A stretch of DNA of 64,000 bases from positions 124,001 to 188,000 of the forward strand of contig SVPE01000001.1 in the NCBI GenBank assembly GCA_015066015.1, given 5' to 3'. The position numbers and the translations under genes are program-made. Of the stretch, positions 9,228-19,115 are shown piece by piece (the first letter of the stretch is position 1; each line of letters starts with the position of its first letter). Below the pieces are notes generated by a model. It did not search any database and was not told where the DNA came from. It worked only from the letters and a program-made list of their open reading frames with translations. This DNA comes from Oscillospiraceae bacterium. GTDB taxonomy: Bacteria; Bacillota; Clostridia; Oscillospirales; Acutalibacteraceae.

Positions 9228-10340
9228 ATGGATAAAAAACAGAAGGCTTTGCTCATTGTCAATCCTTGTTCGGGCAGAAATAAATCCCGTGCAGGTACAT
9301 TTGAAATCGTGGATAAATTCTCAAACAGCGATTTTGACTTTTCAGTTCATACCACAACCTGTCAGGGTGATGCAACAAATATCGTAAAAAGGGAGCTCGG
9401 CGAGCATGATTTGGTTGTGTGCTGCGGCGGTGACGGCACTCTTAACGAAACCATCAACGGCGTAATGGATATGCCGAGACGTGTGCCCATCGGCTATATT
9501 CCCGCAGGTACCACAAACGATATCGCAAATTCACTCGGTATACCTACCGACATCAAGGATGCTACAGAGCTTATTATCAACGGTAAGCCGAACGATTACG
9601 ATATAGGTCTTTTCAATAACAGATATTATTCCTATGTTGCATCCTTCGGCGCATTTTCAAAGTCCTCATATACCACAAGCCAGAAGCTCAAAAACCGTTT
9701 CGGCAGACTTGCTTATATCGCAGCAGGTGTGGCAGAGGTGAAGGATATCAGAAATATTAAAATGAGAGTTGAGTATGACGAGGGAATTATCGAAGGCAAG
9801 TTTGTTTTCGGTACGGTTTCAAACTCTCTTTCAGTCGGCGGATTTATCAAGCTGCCTGAGGATGCGGTAAAATTCAACGACGGCAAGTTTGAGGTTATTC
9901 TTGTAAAGGATTTCAAGCCTCATAAGCTGCTTTCACTTATGCATAAGACAATTACCCAGAAGTACGATAACAAGGAAATCATAATGTTCAGCACCAATAA
10001 AATCAAATTTACCGCCCTTGAAGAGGATGTGCCCTGGACAATTGACGGTGAATACGGCGGCAGCCACAGAGAGGTAAGAATCAATGTGCTTGAAAGAGCC
10101 GTTGAGCTTTATTCTCCCGAAACAGAGCATTTCCTTCCTAAGCCTGCGGTAATTGAGCCTGTTGAAGAGGAAGAGCCGAAGGAAGGCCGTAAATCCCGCA
10201 TCAGCAAGCGCGTAAAGGGAGATAAAAAATCAGCAAGGGCGAAGCAGGATGACGATTCGCTGCAGAGTGTAAACGGTGAAGAAAAGGCGGCTGATGTAAC
10301 AGATTCTGCCGCAAATAACAGTGAAACAGTTACCTGCTGA
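9228..10340 (+). CDS. diacylglycerol kinase/YegS-like lipid kinase family protein
   Basis: ALLIVNPCSGRNKSR, VVCCGGDGTLNETINGV, GTTNDIANSLGIP; charged C-terminal tail; TTGACA-17-TAGAAT promoter upstream (about 9119). Confidence 0.93.
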   Translation: MDKKQKALLIVNPCSGRNKSRAGTFEIVDKFSNSDFDFSVHTTTCQGDATNIVKRELGEHDLVVCCGGDGTLNETINGVMDMPRRVPIGYIPAGTTNDIANSLGIPTDIKDATELIINGKPNDYDIGLFNNRYYSYVASFGAFSKSSYTTSQKLKNRFGRLAYIAAGVAEVKDIRNIKMRVEYDEGIIEGKFVFGTVSNSLSVGGFIKLPEDAVKFNDGKFEVILVKDFKPHKLLSLMHKTITQKYDNKEIIMFSTNKIKFTALEEDVPWTIDGEYGGSHREVRINVLERAVELYSPETEHFLPKPAVIEPVEEEEPKEGRKSRISKRVKGDKKSARAKQDDDSLQSVNGEEKAADVTDSAANNSETVTC

Positions 10341-10468
10341 TTTACATTTTGTTATCCGTAAATTTAAAAACCTTTGAACTATCCGTTCAGTAAATATACA
10401 AAACAGGGATCTTTGCAAGTAAAATCCCTGTTTTTTTACTAAAAGATGAAAAATATTTAAACAAATTA

Positions 10469-10497
10469 TTGACAATTAGTCTTTGATGATGTATACT
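10469..10497 (+). promoter_or_regulatory. sigma-A-type promoter of peptide P2
   Basis: TTGACA (10469-10474), 17-nt spacer, TATACT (10492-10497). Confidence 0.8.
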
Positions 10498-10530
10498 CAT
10501 AGTGTAAATACAGATAAGGAGGAGTTTCCT

Positions 10531-10638
10531 GTGAGTTATATAGATTATATCAAGGCACTGATTAACTTCATAATGAACCTCATTTCCTTCTTCAAGCAGA
10601 GTGATAACACCGAAACTGAAGAAGAAGAGGTCGGCTGA
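10531..10638 (+). CDS. small amphipathic acidic-tailed peptide P2 (35 aa)
   Basis: GTG start; MSYIDYIKALINFIMNLISFFKQSDNTETEEEEVG*; SD aaggagg; near-consensus promoter; hairpin plus T-run (AAGCTGttgcgttatgCAGCAGCTTTATTTTTTT) downstream. Confidence 0.7.
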   Translation: MSYIDYIKALINFIMNLISFFKQSDNTETEEEEVG

Positions 10639-10684
10639 TTTACAATTAGTAAAAGCTGTTGCGTTATGCAGCAGCTTTATTTTT

Positions 10685-11353
10685 TTACATTTTTTTCAGT
10701 TTTATAAAATGGCGGATAAGATATATAATCGCACCGATGGGAATAGATATAATGATAATCTTTATTATCAGGTGAATGGGGATGTAATCGTAGATTCCGT
10801 CGCCGAGTATGGTAAAGAGAATAACTCTGGGCATAATGCCTATTACCGAAGCGAAGAAATAACGGTGAAAGCCGCATTTTGATGCACCCCAGAAAAGACT
10901 GACAAAGTCAATGGGGAAAACTGGGAGTGCCCGTATGGGCAAAAGGGCAATAAAGCTGTCGTTGAGCTTCATATCGAGGATTTTTTTGCCGGCCTTTGTT
11001 TTTTTTAGCTGCTTGTTTACATATTCTCCGCCAAGGAAGAGTCCGAGAAGATAGGTGACGGTTACTTCTATTATTATGCCTACAAGGCTGATAAGTGAAG
11101 CCGTAACCGGCGGAAAAGCCATTCCCGTTGAAATATATATAAGGGAGGCGGGTATAATAAAGAGAATGGATTTTGTGAGATAAACGCCCCATATTGTAAG
11201 TACGGCAACAAGCACACTGCTGCTGCCTTCGACAAGGGCACGGACATCTATGTTTTTCAGCCTATCGTAATTTATTACGGCAAGGACAAATATTATCATT
11301 GCAACGGCGACGCGTATGAGTGCCTTTACGGTTGATTTGGTTTTTTCGCTCAT
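10685..11353 (-). CDS. TVP38/TMEM64 family (VTT domain) membrane protein
   Basis: 222-aa polytopic protein with VTT/DedA-like pattern (ISTGMAFPPVTASLISLVGIIIEVTVTYLLGLFLGGEYV, ALLPIRALPVFPIDFVSLFWGAS). Confidence 0.85.
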   Translation of the reverse strand: MSEKTKSTVKALIRVAVAMIIFVLAVINYDRLKNIDVRALVEGSSSVLVAVLTIWGVYLTKSILFIIPASLIYISTGMAFPPVTASLISLVGIIIEVTVTYLLGLFLGGEYVNKQLKKTKAGKKILDMKLNDSFIALLPIRALPVFPIDFVSLFWGASKCGFHRYFFASVIGIMPRVILFTILGDGIYDYIPIHLIIKIIIISIPIGAIIYLIRHFIKLKKM

Positions 11354-11517
11354 TTTTTCCTCCGTGAAATATTAAACTCCGAGTATTATACAACCTGAAG
11401 TGATTTTTTACAAGAGAAAAAGCAAAAATAAAAAATTACCTATAGACAATTGTTTTTTTTAATGATATACTTACATCAAATGCACTGAATTTGTAACAGC
11501 ACTGTATGAGGTGAATT

Positions 11518-12948
11518 ATGACAGTAAAAGACAAAATAGAAAGAAAGGCCACTGACCTTGCCATAGGCGAAATTCTTAAATATATTGACAAGAATCCCAA
11601 GGAAAATATAATCAAGCTGTACAACCTGGGCGTTAAGCTTCTCGGCGGTACATTTCCTCAGAAGTATCTCGACAAGGTTAAGGAGGTTATAACCGAGGGT
11701 GACAATGTCTATTATAATATGGCACTTGATATTCTCAGGGATCTTGACAGAGGTATGCTGAGAAAGATGCTTCTTGCAATGGGTCTGGGTGCAGGTGTCA
11801 AGGGCACAAAGGCAGTAAGAGAAAACCGCGAAAAGTATAAGTGCAACATTCCCTTTCTTATGCTTATGGATCCGACAAGTGCCTGCAATATGAGATGTAA
11901 GGGCTGCTGGGCTGCTGAATACGGTCAGAGAAGTAACCTTACCTTTGAGGAAATGTCAAGACTTGTTTCACAGGGCAGGGAGCTCGGCACACACCTTTAT
12001 ATGTTTACCGGCGGTGAGCCTCTTATCCGTAAGGGTGATATTATAAAGCTCTGCGAGACTTATCCCGACTGTGCTTTCCTGGCTTACACCAACGGTACAC
12101 TTATTGATGAAAAATTCTGCGACGATATGGTCAGAGTCGGCAACATCGCTCTTGCACTTTCAATCGAGGGTGAGCAGGACGCTACCGATGAAAGACGCGG
12201 TAGCGGCAGCTACAAGAATGTTATTGAGGCAATGAAGCTTCTCAGGAGCAAGGGCTGTCTTTTCGGTATGTCAGTATGCTACACAAGCCACAACATCCCC
12301 AGCGTAACAAGTGACGAATTCCTTGACAAAATGATAGATCTCGGCGTAAAATTCGGCCTTTACTTCAACTATATGCCCGTCGGTCACGATGCCGATGTTG
12401 AGCTCATCCCGAGACCTGAGCAGAGGGAATATATGTATAAATGGCTCAGAAGAGTCAGAAACGTAAAGACAGGTAAGCCTCTTTTTATTATGGACTTCCA
12501 GCACGACGGTGAATACGTCGGAGGTTGCATTGCAGGCGGCAGAAATTATTTCCATGTTAACTCTGCAGGTGATATGGAGCCTTGTGTGTTTATTCACTTC
12601 TCCGATGCTAATATTCGCACCCACACGGTCCTTGAGGCTCTCAGAAGTCCTCTGTTTATGGAATTCAGAAAGGGTCAACCCTTCAATGACAATCATTTAA
12701 GACCCTGTCCCATGCTTGAAAATCCCGACTGTCTCAGAAAAATTATCGAAAAGACAGGTGCAAAATCAACTAATCTTGTCCGCGAGGAATCGGTTGAAAT
12801 GCTTTGCAGCAAGTGTGACAAATTTGCTTTGGAATGGGCGCCCAAGGCACAGGAAATCTGGGACAGCAATAAGCATCCCAATCCCAAAACTCAGTATTAC
12901 AGAGACACACCCGAGGGTAAGGCGGAGCTTGCCGCCGGGGCAGATTAA
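11518..12948 (+). CDS. radical SAM protein with Cys-rich (SPASM-like) C-terminal region
   Basis: LMDPTSACNMRCKGCWAAEYG (CX3CX2C), FTGGEPLIR, C-terminal cysteines (CIAGG..EPCVFIHF..CPMLENPDC..CSKC). Confidence 0.92.
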   Translation: MTVKDKIERKATDLAIGEILKYIDKNPKENIIKLYNLGVKLLGGTFPQKYLDKVKEVITEGDNVYYNMALDILRDLDRGMLRKMLLAMGLGAGVKGTKAVRENREKYKCNIPFLMLMDPTSACNMRCKGCWAAEYGQRSNLTFEEMSRLVSQGRELGTHLYMFTGGEPLIRKGDIIKLCETYPDCAFLAYTNGTLIDEKFCDDMVRVGNIALALSIEGEQDATDERRGSGSYKNVIEAMKLLRSKGCLFGMSVCYTSHNIPSVTSDEFLDKMIDLGVKFGLYFNYMPVGHDADVELIPRPEQREYMYKWLRRVRNVKTGKPLFIMDFQHDGEYVGGCIAGGRNYFHVNSAGDMEPCVFIHFSDANIRTHTVLEALRSPLFMEFRKGQPFNDNHLRPCPMLENPDCLRKIIEKTGAKSTNLVREESVEMLCSKCDKFALEWAPKAQEIWDSNKHPNPKTQYYRDTPEGKAELAAGAD

Positions 12949-12960
12949 GAATTAAAATAT

Positions 12961-13000
12961 AACGGTCGCAGATTTTGAATGAAGCTGCGACCGTTTTTTT
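12961..13000 (+). terminator. Rho-independent terminator after radical SAM gene
   Basis: AACGGTCGCAG...CTGCGACCGTTTTTTT. Confidence 0.85.
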
Positions 13001-13183
13001 GTTCATAACGATGAGCAGGAAGGGAGTATTATACTAAAAAAACGTGAAAATCATAAAAATCACTTGACTTTTTCAGAATTTTATTGTAACTTTATATAGT
13101 AGATGACTGCGTGCGGATATTCCGGGACGGGCCATTACTAAATAATGCGTTTAACGCAAAATTTTGAAAGGGGTTACACAACC

Positions 13184-14113
13184 ATGAAACAAGAAACAAA
13201 GATTATTGCACTTGTACTGGGCTTCCTCTTTGTGTTCCTTAGCGGCTTCGGTCTTGGCGCAACAAAGGGTATCACAGTAAATGTTAACGGCGGTGCAGCA
13301 GTTCAGACCGGCGGCGAAGCAGCTCCTGCAACACAGCCTGCAGCTCCCGCAACAACACAGCCTGCAGCTCCTGCAACAACACAGCCTGCAGCTCCTGCAG
13401 ACACAACAACTCCTGCAGCAGAAGCAACAACTCCTGCAGACAATGCAGGTGCATCAGCAGGTGCAGTTCCTCAGACAAAGGCTGAAATCGCTGCAGCATA
13501 TAACAAGGCTATCAACGATGCAAAGCACTACACAGGTAAGGTTACACTTAAGAAGCACGACATCATCGATGTTCAGCTTAAGGATCTTCCCGCAATCGCT
13601 GAAAAGATTATTACTCCCGTTATTGCAAACCTTACAAAGACAGAGCCCAAAGAGGAAACATTTGACGGCGGTAAGGGCACAGCTGATACAACAAGAGAGC
13701 TTAAGAACTGGATTATCCCCGGTGGCGGAAGAGATGCAGCTCTTCAGGAAGCCGGTATCGCATCAGCAACTGCAACACCTAACGGTGACGGCGGCTACAC
13801 AATGGTAATCACTCTTATTGCTGAAACATCAACATTTGACGGTACATCAACAACCTCAGAGCCCACACACCACAAGTCAATTATGGATCCCCTTGAGCTC
13901 GGTTCACTTGATCTCGGTCCCATCACAATCTCCAATGCTGACCTCAGATATCCCGGTGCTACAATGACAGCAACTGTTGACGGTCAGGGCAGACTCGTTG
14001 CTCTTAAGCAGCAGCTTCCTCTTGAAGGCACAGGTACAGGTAAGGCAGGTATCTCCATCACACTTAATCTTGGCGGTTCAATGGACGGTACTTACGAATT
14101 AATTTACGCATAA
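13184..14113 (+). CDS. membrane-anchored/exported protein with Ala/Pro/Thr-rich linker (paralog 1 of tandem pair)
   Basis: ATG at 13184 has SD gaaagggg (track start 13145 is upstream). MKQETKIIALVLGFLFVFLSGFGLGATKGITVNVNGG..., linker PATQPAAPATTQPAAPATTQPAAP, 309 aa. Confidence 0.85.
   Translation: MKQETKIIALVLGFLFVFLSGFGLGATKGITVNVNGGAAVQTGGEAAPATQPAAPATTQPAAPATTQPAAPADTTTPAAEATTPADNAGASAGAVPQTKAEIAAAYNKAINDAKHYTGKVTLKKHDIIDVQLKDLPAIAEKIITPVIANLTKTEPKEETFDGGKGTADTTRELKNWIIPGGGRDAALQEAGIASATATPNGDGGYTMVITLIAETSTFDGTSTTSEPTHHKSIMDPLELGSLDLGPITISNADLRYPGATMTATVDGQGRLVALKQQLPLEGTGTGKAGISITLNLGGSMDGTYELIYA
13318..13440 (+). repeat. in-frame tandem repeat encoding the (T)TQPAAPA linker
   Basis: Repeated acacagcctgcagctcctgcaaca units. 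Confidence 0.8.
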
Positions 14114-14388
14114 GTCAGAAATTCAATAAGAAGGACTGTCCTTTGGGGCAGTTCTTTTTTTGTGAATAATGTTGAGTCATTTTCAAAAAAACTGTTAAAA
14201 ATACAAACGACGATGCAGGCCGGGAAAAAAATCAAAATTGTAACATCAAAATAATAAAAAGCACTTGACTTTTTTTATGATTTGTTGTACTTTTATAGGG
14301 TAAATAATTGCGTGCGGATATTCCCGGGCGTGTCATTATTGCAAAAATAACGCGTTTTACGCAAAATTCTGAAAGGGGTTACATAACC

Positions 14389-15318
14389 ATGAAACAGGAA
14401 ACAAAGATTATTGCATTTGTACTCGGTATTCTCATTGTGTTTCTCAGTGGTTTCGGTCTCGGTGCAACAAAGGGCATTACGGTAAATGTTAACGGTGGCG
14501 CAGCAGTTCAGACAGGCGGCGAAGCAGCTCCTGCAACACAGCCCGCAGCACCCGCAACAACAGCGGCTCCTGCACCCGCAACAACAGCAGCTCCTGCTCC
14601 CGCTGATACAACAGCTCCCGCAGCAGATGCAACAACAGCAGCTCCCGCAGCCGATTCAGGCGCATCAGCAGGTGTTCCTTCAACAAAGGAAGAAATCGTA
14701 GCAGCATATAATAAGGTTGTTAACGAGGCAAAGGCTTACACAGGTAAGGTAACACTCAAGAAGCACGATATCATCAATGTTCAGCTTAAGGACCTTCCCT
14801 CAATCGCTGAAAAGATTATCACTCCCGTTATCACCAAGCTTACAACAACCAATCCCGAAGAATATGTATTTGACGGCGGTAAGGATGTAAACGATCCTGC
14901 AAGATTCGTATCACACAAGATTGTTCCCAACGGCAGAGACGTAGATGTTAAGCCTGAAGGTATTGCTAACGCAACTGCAAATGCAAATGCTGACGGCGGC
15001 TACACAATGTCAATTACATTCATCGCTGAAACTTCAACCTTTGACGGAACAAATACAACCTCAGAGCCTACACACCACAAGACAGCAATGGATCCTCTTG
15101 AGCTCGGTTCACTTGATCTTGGTCCCATCACAATTTCAAACGCTGATATGAAATATCCGGGTGCTACAATGACAGCTACAGTTGATGCTCAGGGCAGACT
15201 TGTAAAGCTTGAGCAGAAGCTTCCTCTTGAGGGTACAGGTACAGGTAAGGCAGGTATCTCCATCACACTTAACATTGCAGGTTCAATGGACGGTACTTAC
15301 GAATTCATTTACGGTTAA
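14389..15318 (+). CDS. membrane-anchored/exported protein with Ala/Pro/Thr-rich linker (paralog 2 of tandem pair)
   Basis: ATG at 14389 with SD; MKQETKIIAFVLGILIVFLSGFGLGATKGITVNVNGGAAVQTGGEAAPATQPAAPATTAAPAPATTAAP...; same length (309 aa) and closely similar to 13184..14113. Confidence 0.85.
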   Translation: MKQETKIIAFVLGILIVFLSGFGLGATKGITVNVNGGAAVQTGGEAAPATQPAAPATTAAPAPATTAAPAPADTTAPAADATTAAPAADSGASAGVPSTKEEIVAAYNKVVNEAKAYTGKVTLKKHDIINVQLKDLPSIAEKIITPVITKLTTTNPEEYVFDGGKDVNDPARFVSHKIVPNGRDVDVKPEGIANATANANADGGYTMSITFIAETSTFDGTNTTSEPTHHKTAMDPLELGSLDLGPITISNADMKYPGATMTATVDAQGRLVKLEQKLPLEGTGTGKAGISITLNIAGSMDGTYEFIYG

Positions 15319-15387
15319 TTTTTTAGATTAGTGCAAAAGGACTGTCTTAACGGGCAGTCCTTTTTATCAGTAAGGAGTGTGTTGGCA

Positions 15388-16350
15388 ATGAAAAAACAGC
15401 TTGTTGCTCTTGGTGCAGCAGCTACAGCAGTTGGCGCGGCGGCCTACGGTGTTTCCGACCTGCTTTTCAAGGCTCTTATTTCAAGAAAGTTCAAGGTGCC
15501 TGCCGCAGTTTCAAAGTTTATCACTGAGAAGGAAGAAGGCAGTGAAAACGGCCTTGAAAGTGCCTATAAAACAAACATGAAGTGGCTCACGGATTACGGT
15601 TTTGAGCGTCACGAGCTTATAAGTGACAGAGGACAGAAACTGCGCGGTTATCTTATGCGCCCCAAAAAGCCCTCTGATGTTTACGTTTTCGGTTCTCACG
15701 GCTACAGAAGCGACGGCAAGGGCGAGTGGTGCTACTTTGCAAAATTCTACCTTGAAGAGATGGGCTATAACCTCTTTTTCGTTGACCATCAGAGTCACGG
15801 CGAAAGCGAGGGCGAGTATATCGGTTTTGCCTCTCACGAGCATAAGGATTGTCTTAAGTGGCTTTCATATATTAACGAAACCTTCGGCAAGGACATAAAA
15901 ATCATCCTTCACGGTATATCCATGGGCAGTGCTACGGTTATGCTTATGACAGGCAATGAAAGCTTGCCGGCTAATGTTAAATTTACTGTTGCTGACTGCG
16001 GATACACATCGGCAATGAACGAGTTTGATTATAAAATTGACACCCTGAAGCTTCCCTTCAGACCCCTTATTCCCATTATCGAGGCTATCAATCACAAGAG
16101 AGCCGGCTATGATTTCCGGGACGATACCGATGCCCTCGGTGCAATAAAAAAAGCCCGTGTGCCTGTGCTTTTCGTTCACGGAGACAAGGACCTGTTTGTG
16201 CCGACAAAGATGGTTTACGAGCTTTACGATGCCTGTGCAAGTGAAAAGGAGCTTTTTGTTGTTACGGGTGCGGACCATGCCAAGAGCTACCACATTGATA
16301 AGGAAGGCTACGAGGCAAGAGTAAAGAAGTACGCCGAAAAATATCTTTGA
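15388..16350 (+). CDS. alpha/beta hydrolase (serine hydrolase family)
   Basis: ATG at 15388 preceded by SD aaggag. VFGSHGYRSDGKGEW, LHGISMGSATVM (GxSxG), VPVLFVHGDKDLFVP, TGADHAKSYH. Confidence 0.92.
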   Translation: MKKQLVALGAAATAVGAAAYGVSDLLFKALISRKFKVPAAVSKFITEKEEGSENGLESAYKTNMKWLTDYGFERHELISDRGQKLRGYLMRPKKPSDVYVFGSHGYRSDGKGEWCYFAKFYLEEMGYNLFFVDHQSHGESEGEYIGFASHEHKDCLKWLSYINETFGKDIKIILHGISMGSATVMLMTGNESLPANVKFTVADCGYTSAMNEFDYKIDTLKLPFRPLIPIIEAINHKRAGYDFRDDTDALGAIKKARVPVLFVHGDKDLFVPTKMVYELYDACASEKELFVVTGADHAKSYHIDKEGYEARVKKYAEKYL

Positions 16351-16483
16351 ATATAAACGGTCACCGTCTTTTCTGAGTCTGACCGTAAAAAGATGAAAAA
16401 GAGGTAATACGGAATAAACCGTGTTACCTCTCATTTTTTGGATGATAAGTGATTTCGTATTTGTTTTCGTGACGTTTTGGGCG

Positions 16484-17452
16484 TTATTCTGCCGATAGGG
16501 AGATTTTGTATGCCATTTCTTCAAGTTGCTCGATGCTTTCAAGGGTGCCTGCCTGCTGACGGTAGGCGGCTGCACCCCGTATGCCCTTGATGTACCAGGC
16601 GGCGTGTTTGCGAGCCTCTCTTATGCCTGTTTTTTCACCCTTGTATTCGCAGATGAGCCTGACGTGATTTACCATAACCCGCATTCTTTCGCTTACGGGT
16701 GGCTCGGGGAGAATAATTCCGTGCTGAAGGTAAGCGTTAATCTGACTGAATACCCAGGGTCTGCCCAGAGCACCTCTGCCGACCATAAGGAAGTCGCAGT
16801 TTGTCTCCTCGAGCATTCTTGCTGCTGAAATTCCGTCAGTGATGTCGCCGTTTCCTATAAGGGGAATTCCTATGCTTTTTTTCACCTCGGCAATCATTTC
16901 AAGGTCAACGGGGGGAGCGTACATCTGCTGACGCGTCCTGCCGTGAAGAGTTACGGCTGCCATACCTGCTCTTTCTGCCCTCTGAGCCATATCAATGCAG
17001 TTGACGGTGTCCTTGTCCCAGCCGAGACGGATTTTTACCGTTACGGGGAGGTCGACGGCGTTTTTTACGCTTCGCATAATTTCTTCAGCAAGGTCTGGAT
17101 TTTTCAGAAGAGCACTGCCGCCACCGTTACCGGCTATTTTCGGTGCAGGGCAGCCCATGTTTATGTCGATTACATCGGGCTTGTAGGGGAGACAGGCAAG
17201 GGCACTTTCTGCCATGATTTGCGGGTCATTGCCGAAAATCTGTGCCGCTGCAGGTCTTTCGTCCTCTGAAAGGGCGAGCAGCTTTTTGCTTTTTCTGTCG
17301 CACATGGTAAGTCCCTTGCTGCTGACCATTTCACTTACAACGTATGATGCTCCGTAGGAAACACAGATTTCCCTGAAGGCGCGGTCAGCAACCCCGGCCA
17401 TAGGGGCAAGGGCGGCGGTATTAGGTTTTATTTCAATGTTACCAAGCTTCAT
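16484..17452 (-). CDS. dus: tRNA-dihydrouridine synthase
   Basis: LAPMAGVADRAFREICVSYGA, INMGCPAPKIAGNGGGSALLKNP, VTLHGRTRQQMY, IPLIGNGDI. Confidence 0.95.
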   Translation of the reverse strand: MKLGNIEIKPNTAALAPMAGVADRAFREICVSYGASYVVSEMVSSKGLTMCDRKSKKLLALSEDERPAAAQIFGNDPQIMAESALACLPYKPDVIDINMGCPAPKIAGNGGGSALLKNPDLAEEIMRSVKNAVDLPVTVKIRLGWDKDTVNCIDMAQRAERAGMAAVTLHGRTRQQMYAPPVDLEMIAEVKKSIGIPLIGNGDITDGISAARMLEETNCDFLMVGRGALGRPWVFSQINAYLQHGIILPEPPVSERMRVMVNHVRLICEYKGEKTGIREARKHAAWYIKGIRGAAAYRQQAGTLESIEQLEEMAYKISLSAE

Positions 17453-17528
17453 TTTGTCACCTTTAATTTTTGATTTCGAGCTATTTTACCATAAAATAAA
17501 AAAAAAATCACCCCTTTTAACAAAAAAA

Positions 17529-17745
17529 GGGTTGTTGCATTAAGATGCAGAAGGCGTTTTCTTCATCCCCGAAGGCGTACTAAGGTACTCCGAGTGGGTG
17601 AAAAAACGTCTGAAATAGCAAAATTATGTTTTATGCAACACTTAAAAGTTACTTTCAATAGAATTAAAGCAGATATTTTCAGTAGATTTACTTCAAATAC
17701 CTGCTTTTTGTTTTGCTTTTTGGTCTGCGCTTAATGCAACAACCC
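17529..17745. mobile_element. MITE-like element, copy D (~217 bp) with terminal inverted repeats
   Basis: Left end GGGTTGTTGCATTAAGATGCAGA, right end reverse complement GGGTTGTTGCATTAAGCGCAGA; near-identical copy at 39967-40185. Confidence 0.8.
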
Positions 17746-17752
17746 CAAAATT

Positions 17753-18982
17753 TTATATTATTACAAGCTTCAGTTTATCGAAGCTTTCGGCTTTAAGCTT
17801 TGTAAAGTCGCGGTCAACGGTGATTTCACCGTTTTTGATTTTTTCATAGAGCTTCTTGTAGTCCTCGACGGTGAAATTTTTCATTTTCCAGCTGTTGAGG
17901 GGCAGACCTACGGCGTCATCCTTTGCGCCTAAGGTTGTAAGCTTTCCTGAGAAGGTGTCCCACTCACCCTTTTCGATTTTATCGAGTGTGAGTATAACCG
18001 ATTCGCGCAGGCCCTTGACTGCCGAGGTGATTACGGTGTCCGAGTCGCCTGACTGGTCAACGTCAACACCGATAACTGCACCGTCGTTTGCCGATGCCGC
18101 TGCAAAAGCTGACTGACACATAGGTCCTCCGCAGCAGAAAATTATTTCAGTGCCGTCGGCATACCAGCCCGAAAGCAGGGTCTGAAGCTCTGCCGAGGGG
18201 GCAAAGGAGGCTCCGTATTCCCAGCTGAGCTTCATTTCGACTTCCTTTCCCAGCTTCTCTGCGGCTGCCTGAGCGCCCTGAGCGTAGCCGTAAGCAAAGC
18301 GGTTACAGGAGGGGTTAGTGCCTCCTCCTCCGCCGGTAAAGCCCAGTCGGGTGTAGCCGTCTGCCACTGCGGCGAAGCCTGCAAGAAAGCCCGACTGCTC
18401 CTCGTTGAAATCAATTGCCGCAATGTTTTCAAGGATTGCCGAATCCTCACTGTCGGTTTCTCTTATTACACTGCCGTCAATGAAAATGAATTTCACATCG
18501 GGGTATTCTGTGGCTGCCTTTCTCAGCGCCTCACCCTGAAGATAGCCTGCACAGACCACGACCTTTGCACCTGCATCTGCAGCAGCCTTCATGGCGTTGA
18601 ATCTGTCCTCGTCGGTGGCTCTGTTGCCGTTTGCGGGCTGATAGTACTTGTACGAATGTCCCTTTTCATGGGCGTAGCGCTTCAGTCCCTCCCAGGTACC
18701 CTGATTGAAGGATTTGTCCAGCAGCTGTCCTAAGTCCGTAACAAAGGCAAGCTCATACTTTCCGTCGGGAGAGGTCATTGTGTTGGGAATTGAAGCGTAG
18801 TCAAAGTCCTTTTTGTCCTCATTTTTTTCTGCGGTGGTTTTTTCTGCTGACGGTTTTGTTGCTTCGGTCTGTGAAGGCTTATTTGTAGTGGAAACGTTGC
18901 CGCCACTTTCGTTTTTACCGCCACATGCCGCAAAAGAAAAAAGCACAAGCATTGCAAGAAAAATTGCCGTAATTTTTTTCAT
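17753..18982 (-). CDS. BMP family (PnrA/Med-like) substrate-binding lipoprotein
   Basis: Lipobox MKKITAIFLAMLVLFSFAACGG; YELAFVTDLGQLLDKSFNQGTWEGLKRYAHEKG typical of BMP family. Confidence 0.9.
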   Translation of the reverse strand: MKKITAIFLAMLVLFSFAACGGKNESGGNVSTTNKPSQTEATKPSAEKTTAEKNEDKKDFDYASIPNTMTSPDGKYELAFVTDLGQLLDKSFNQGTWEGLKRYAHEKGHSYKYYQPANGNRATDEDRFNAMKAAADAGAKVVVCAGYLQGEALRKAATEYPDVKFIFIDGSVIRETDSEDSAILENIAAIDFNEEQSGFLAGFAAVADGYTRLGFTGGGGGTNPSCNRFAYGYAQGAQAAAEKLGKEVEMKLSWEYGASFAPSAELQTLLSGWYADGTEIIFCCGGPMCQSAFAAASANDGAVIGVDVDQSGDSDTVITSAVKGLRESVILTLDKIEKGEWDTFSGKLTTLGAKDDAVGLPLNSWKMKNFTVEDYKKLYEKIKNGEITVDRDFTKLKAESFDKLKLVII

Positions 18983-19115
18983 TGATATTCCTCCTTGAAT
19001 TTGTTCTTACCATAGTTTTGACAGAAAATTTCCCGATAAACCGATTTTTTAACTTTACAAAAAAATTTTTGATGGTATAATTAAAATATAAACAAATCCA
19101 AAGGAGGTGTACATA

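Noticed and set aside
11518-12948. Radical SAM gene as anaerobic sulfatase-maturating enzyme partner of the sulfatase
   Set aside because: CNMRCKGCWAAE motif context and C-terminal cysteine pattern differ from the anSME CxxxCxYC (CNLDCKYC-like) pattern, and it is 5 kb away.
13281-13808. Gln/Leu-rich 175-aa ORF (and 14486..14701 equivalent)
   Set aside because: Out-of-frame reading of the Ala/Pro/Thr repeat-encoding DNA.
15865-16575. 236-aa minus-strand ORF
   Set aside because: Antisense to the alpha/beta hydrolase and overlapping the end of dus; no supporting motif.
17529-17745. CRISPR-like interpretation of dispersed short repeats
   Set aside because: Repeats are not regularly spaced in an array, no cas genes are present, and copies are bounded by inverted repeats.
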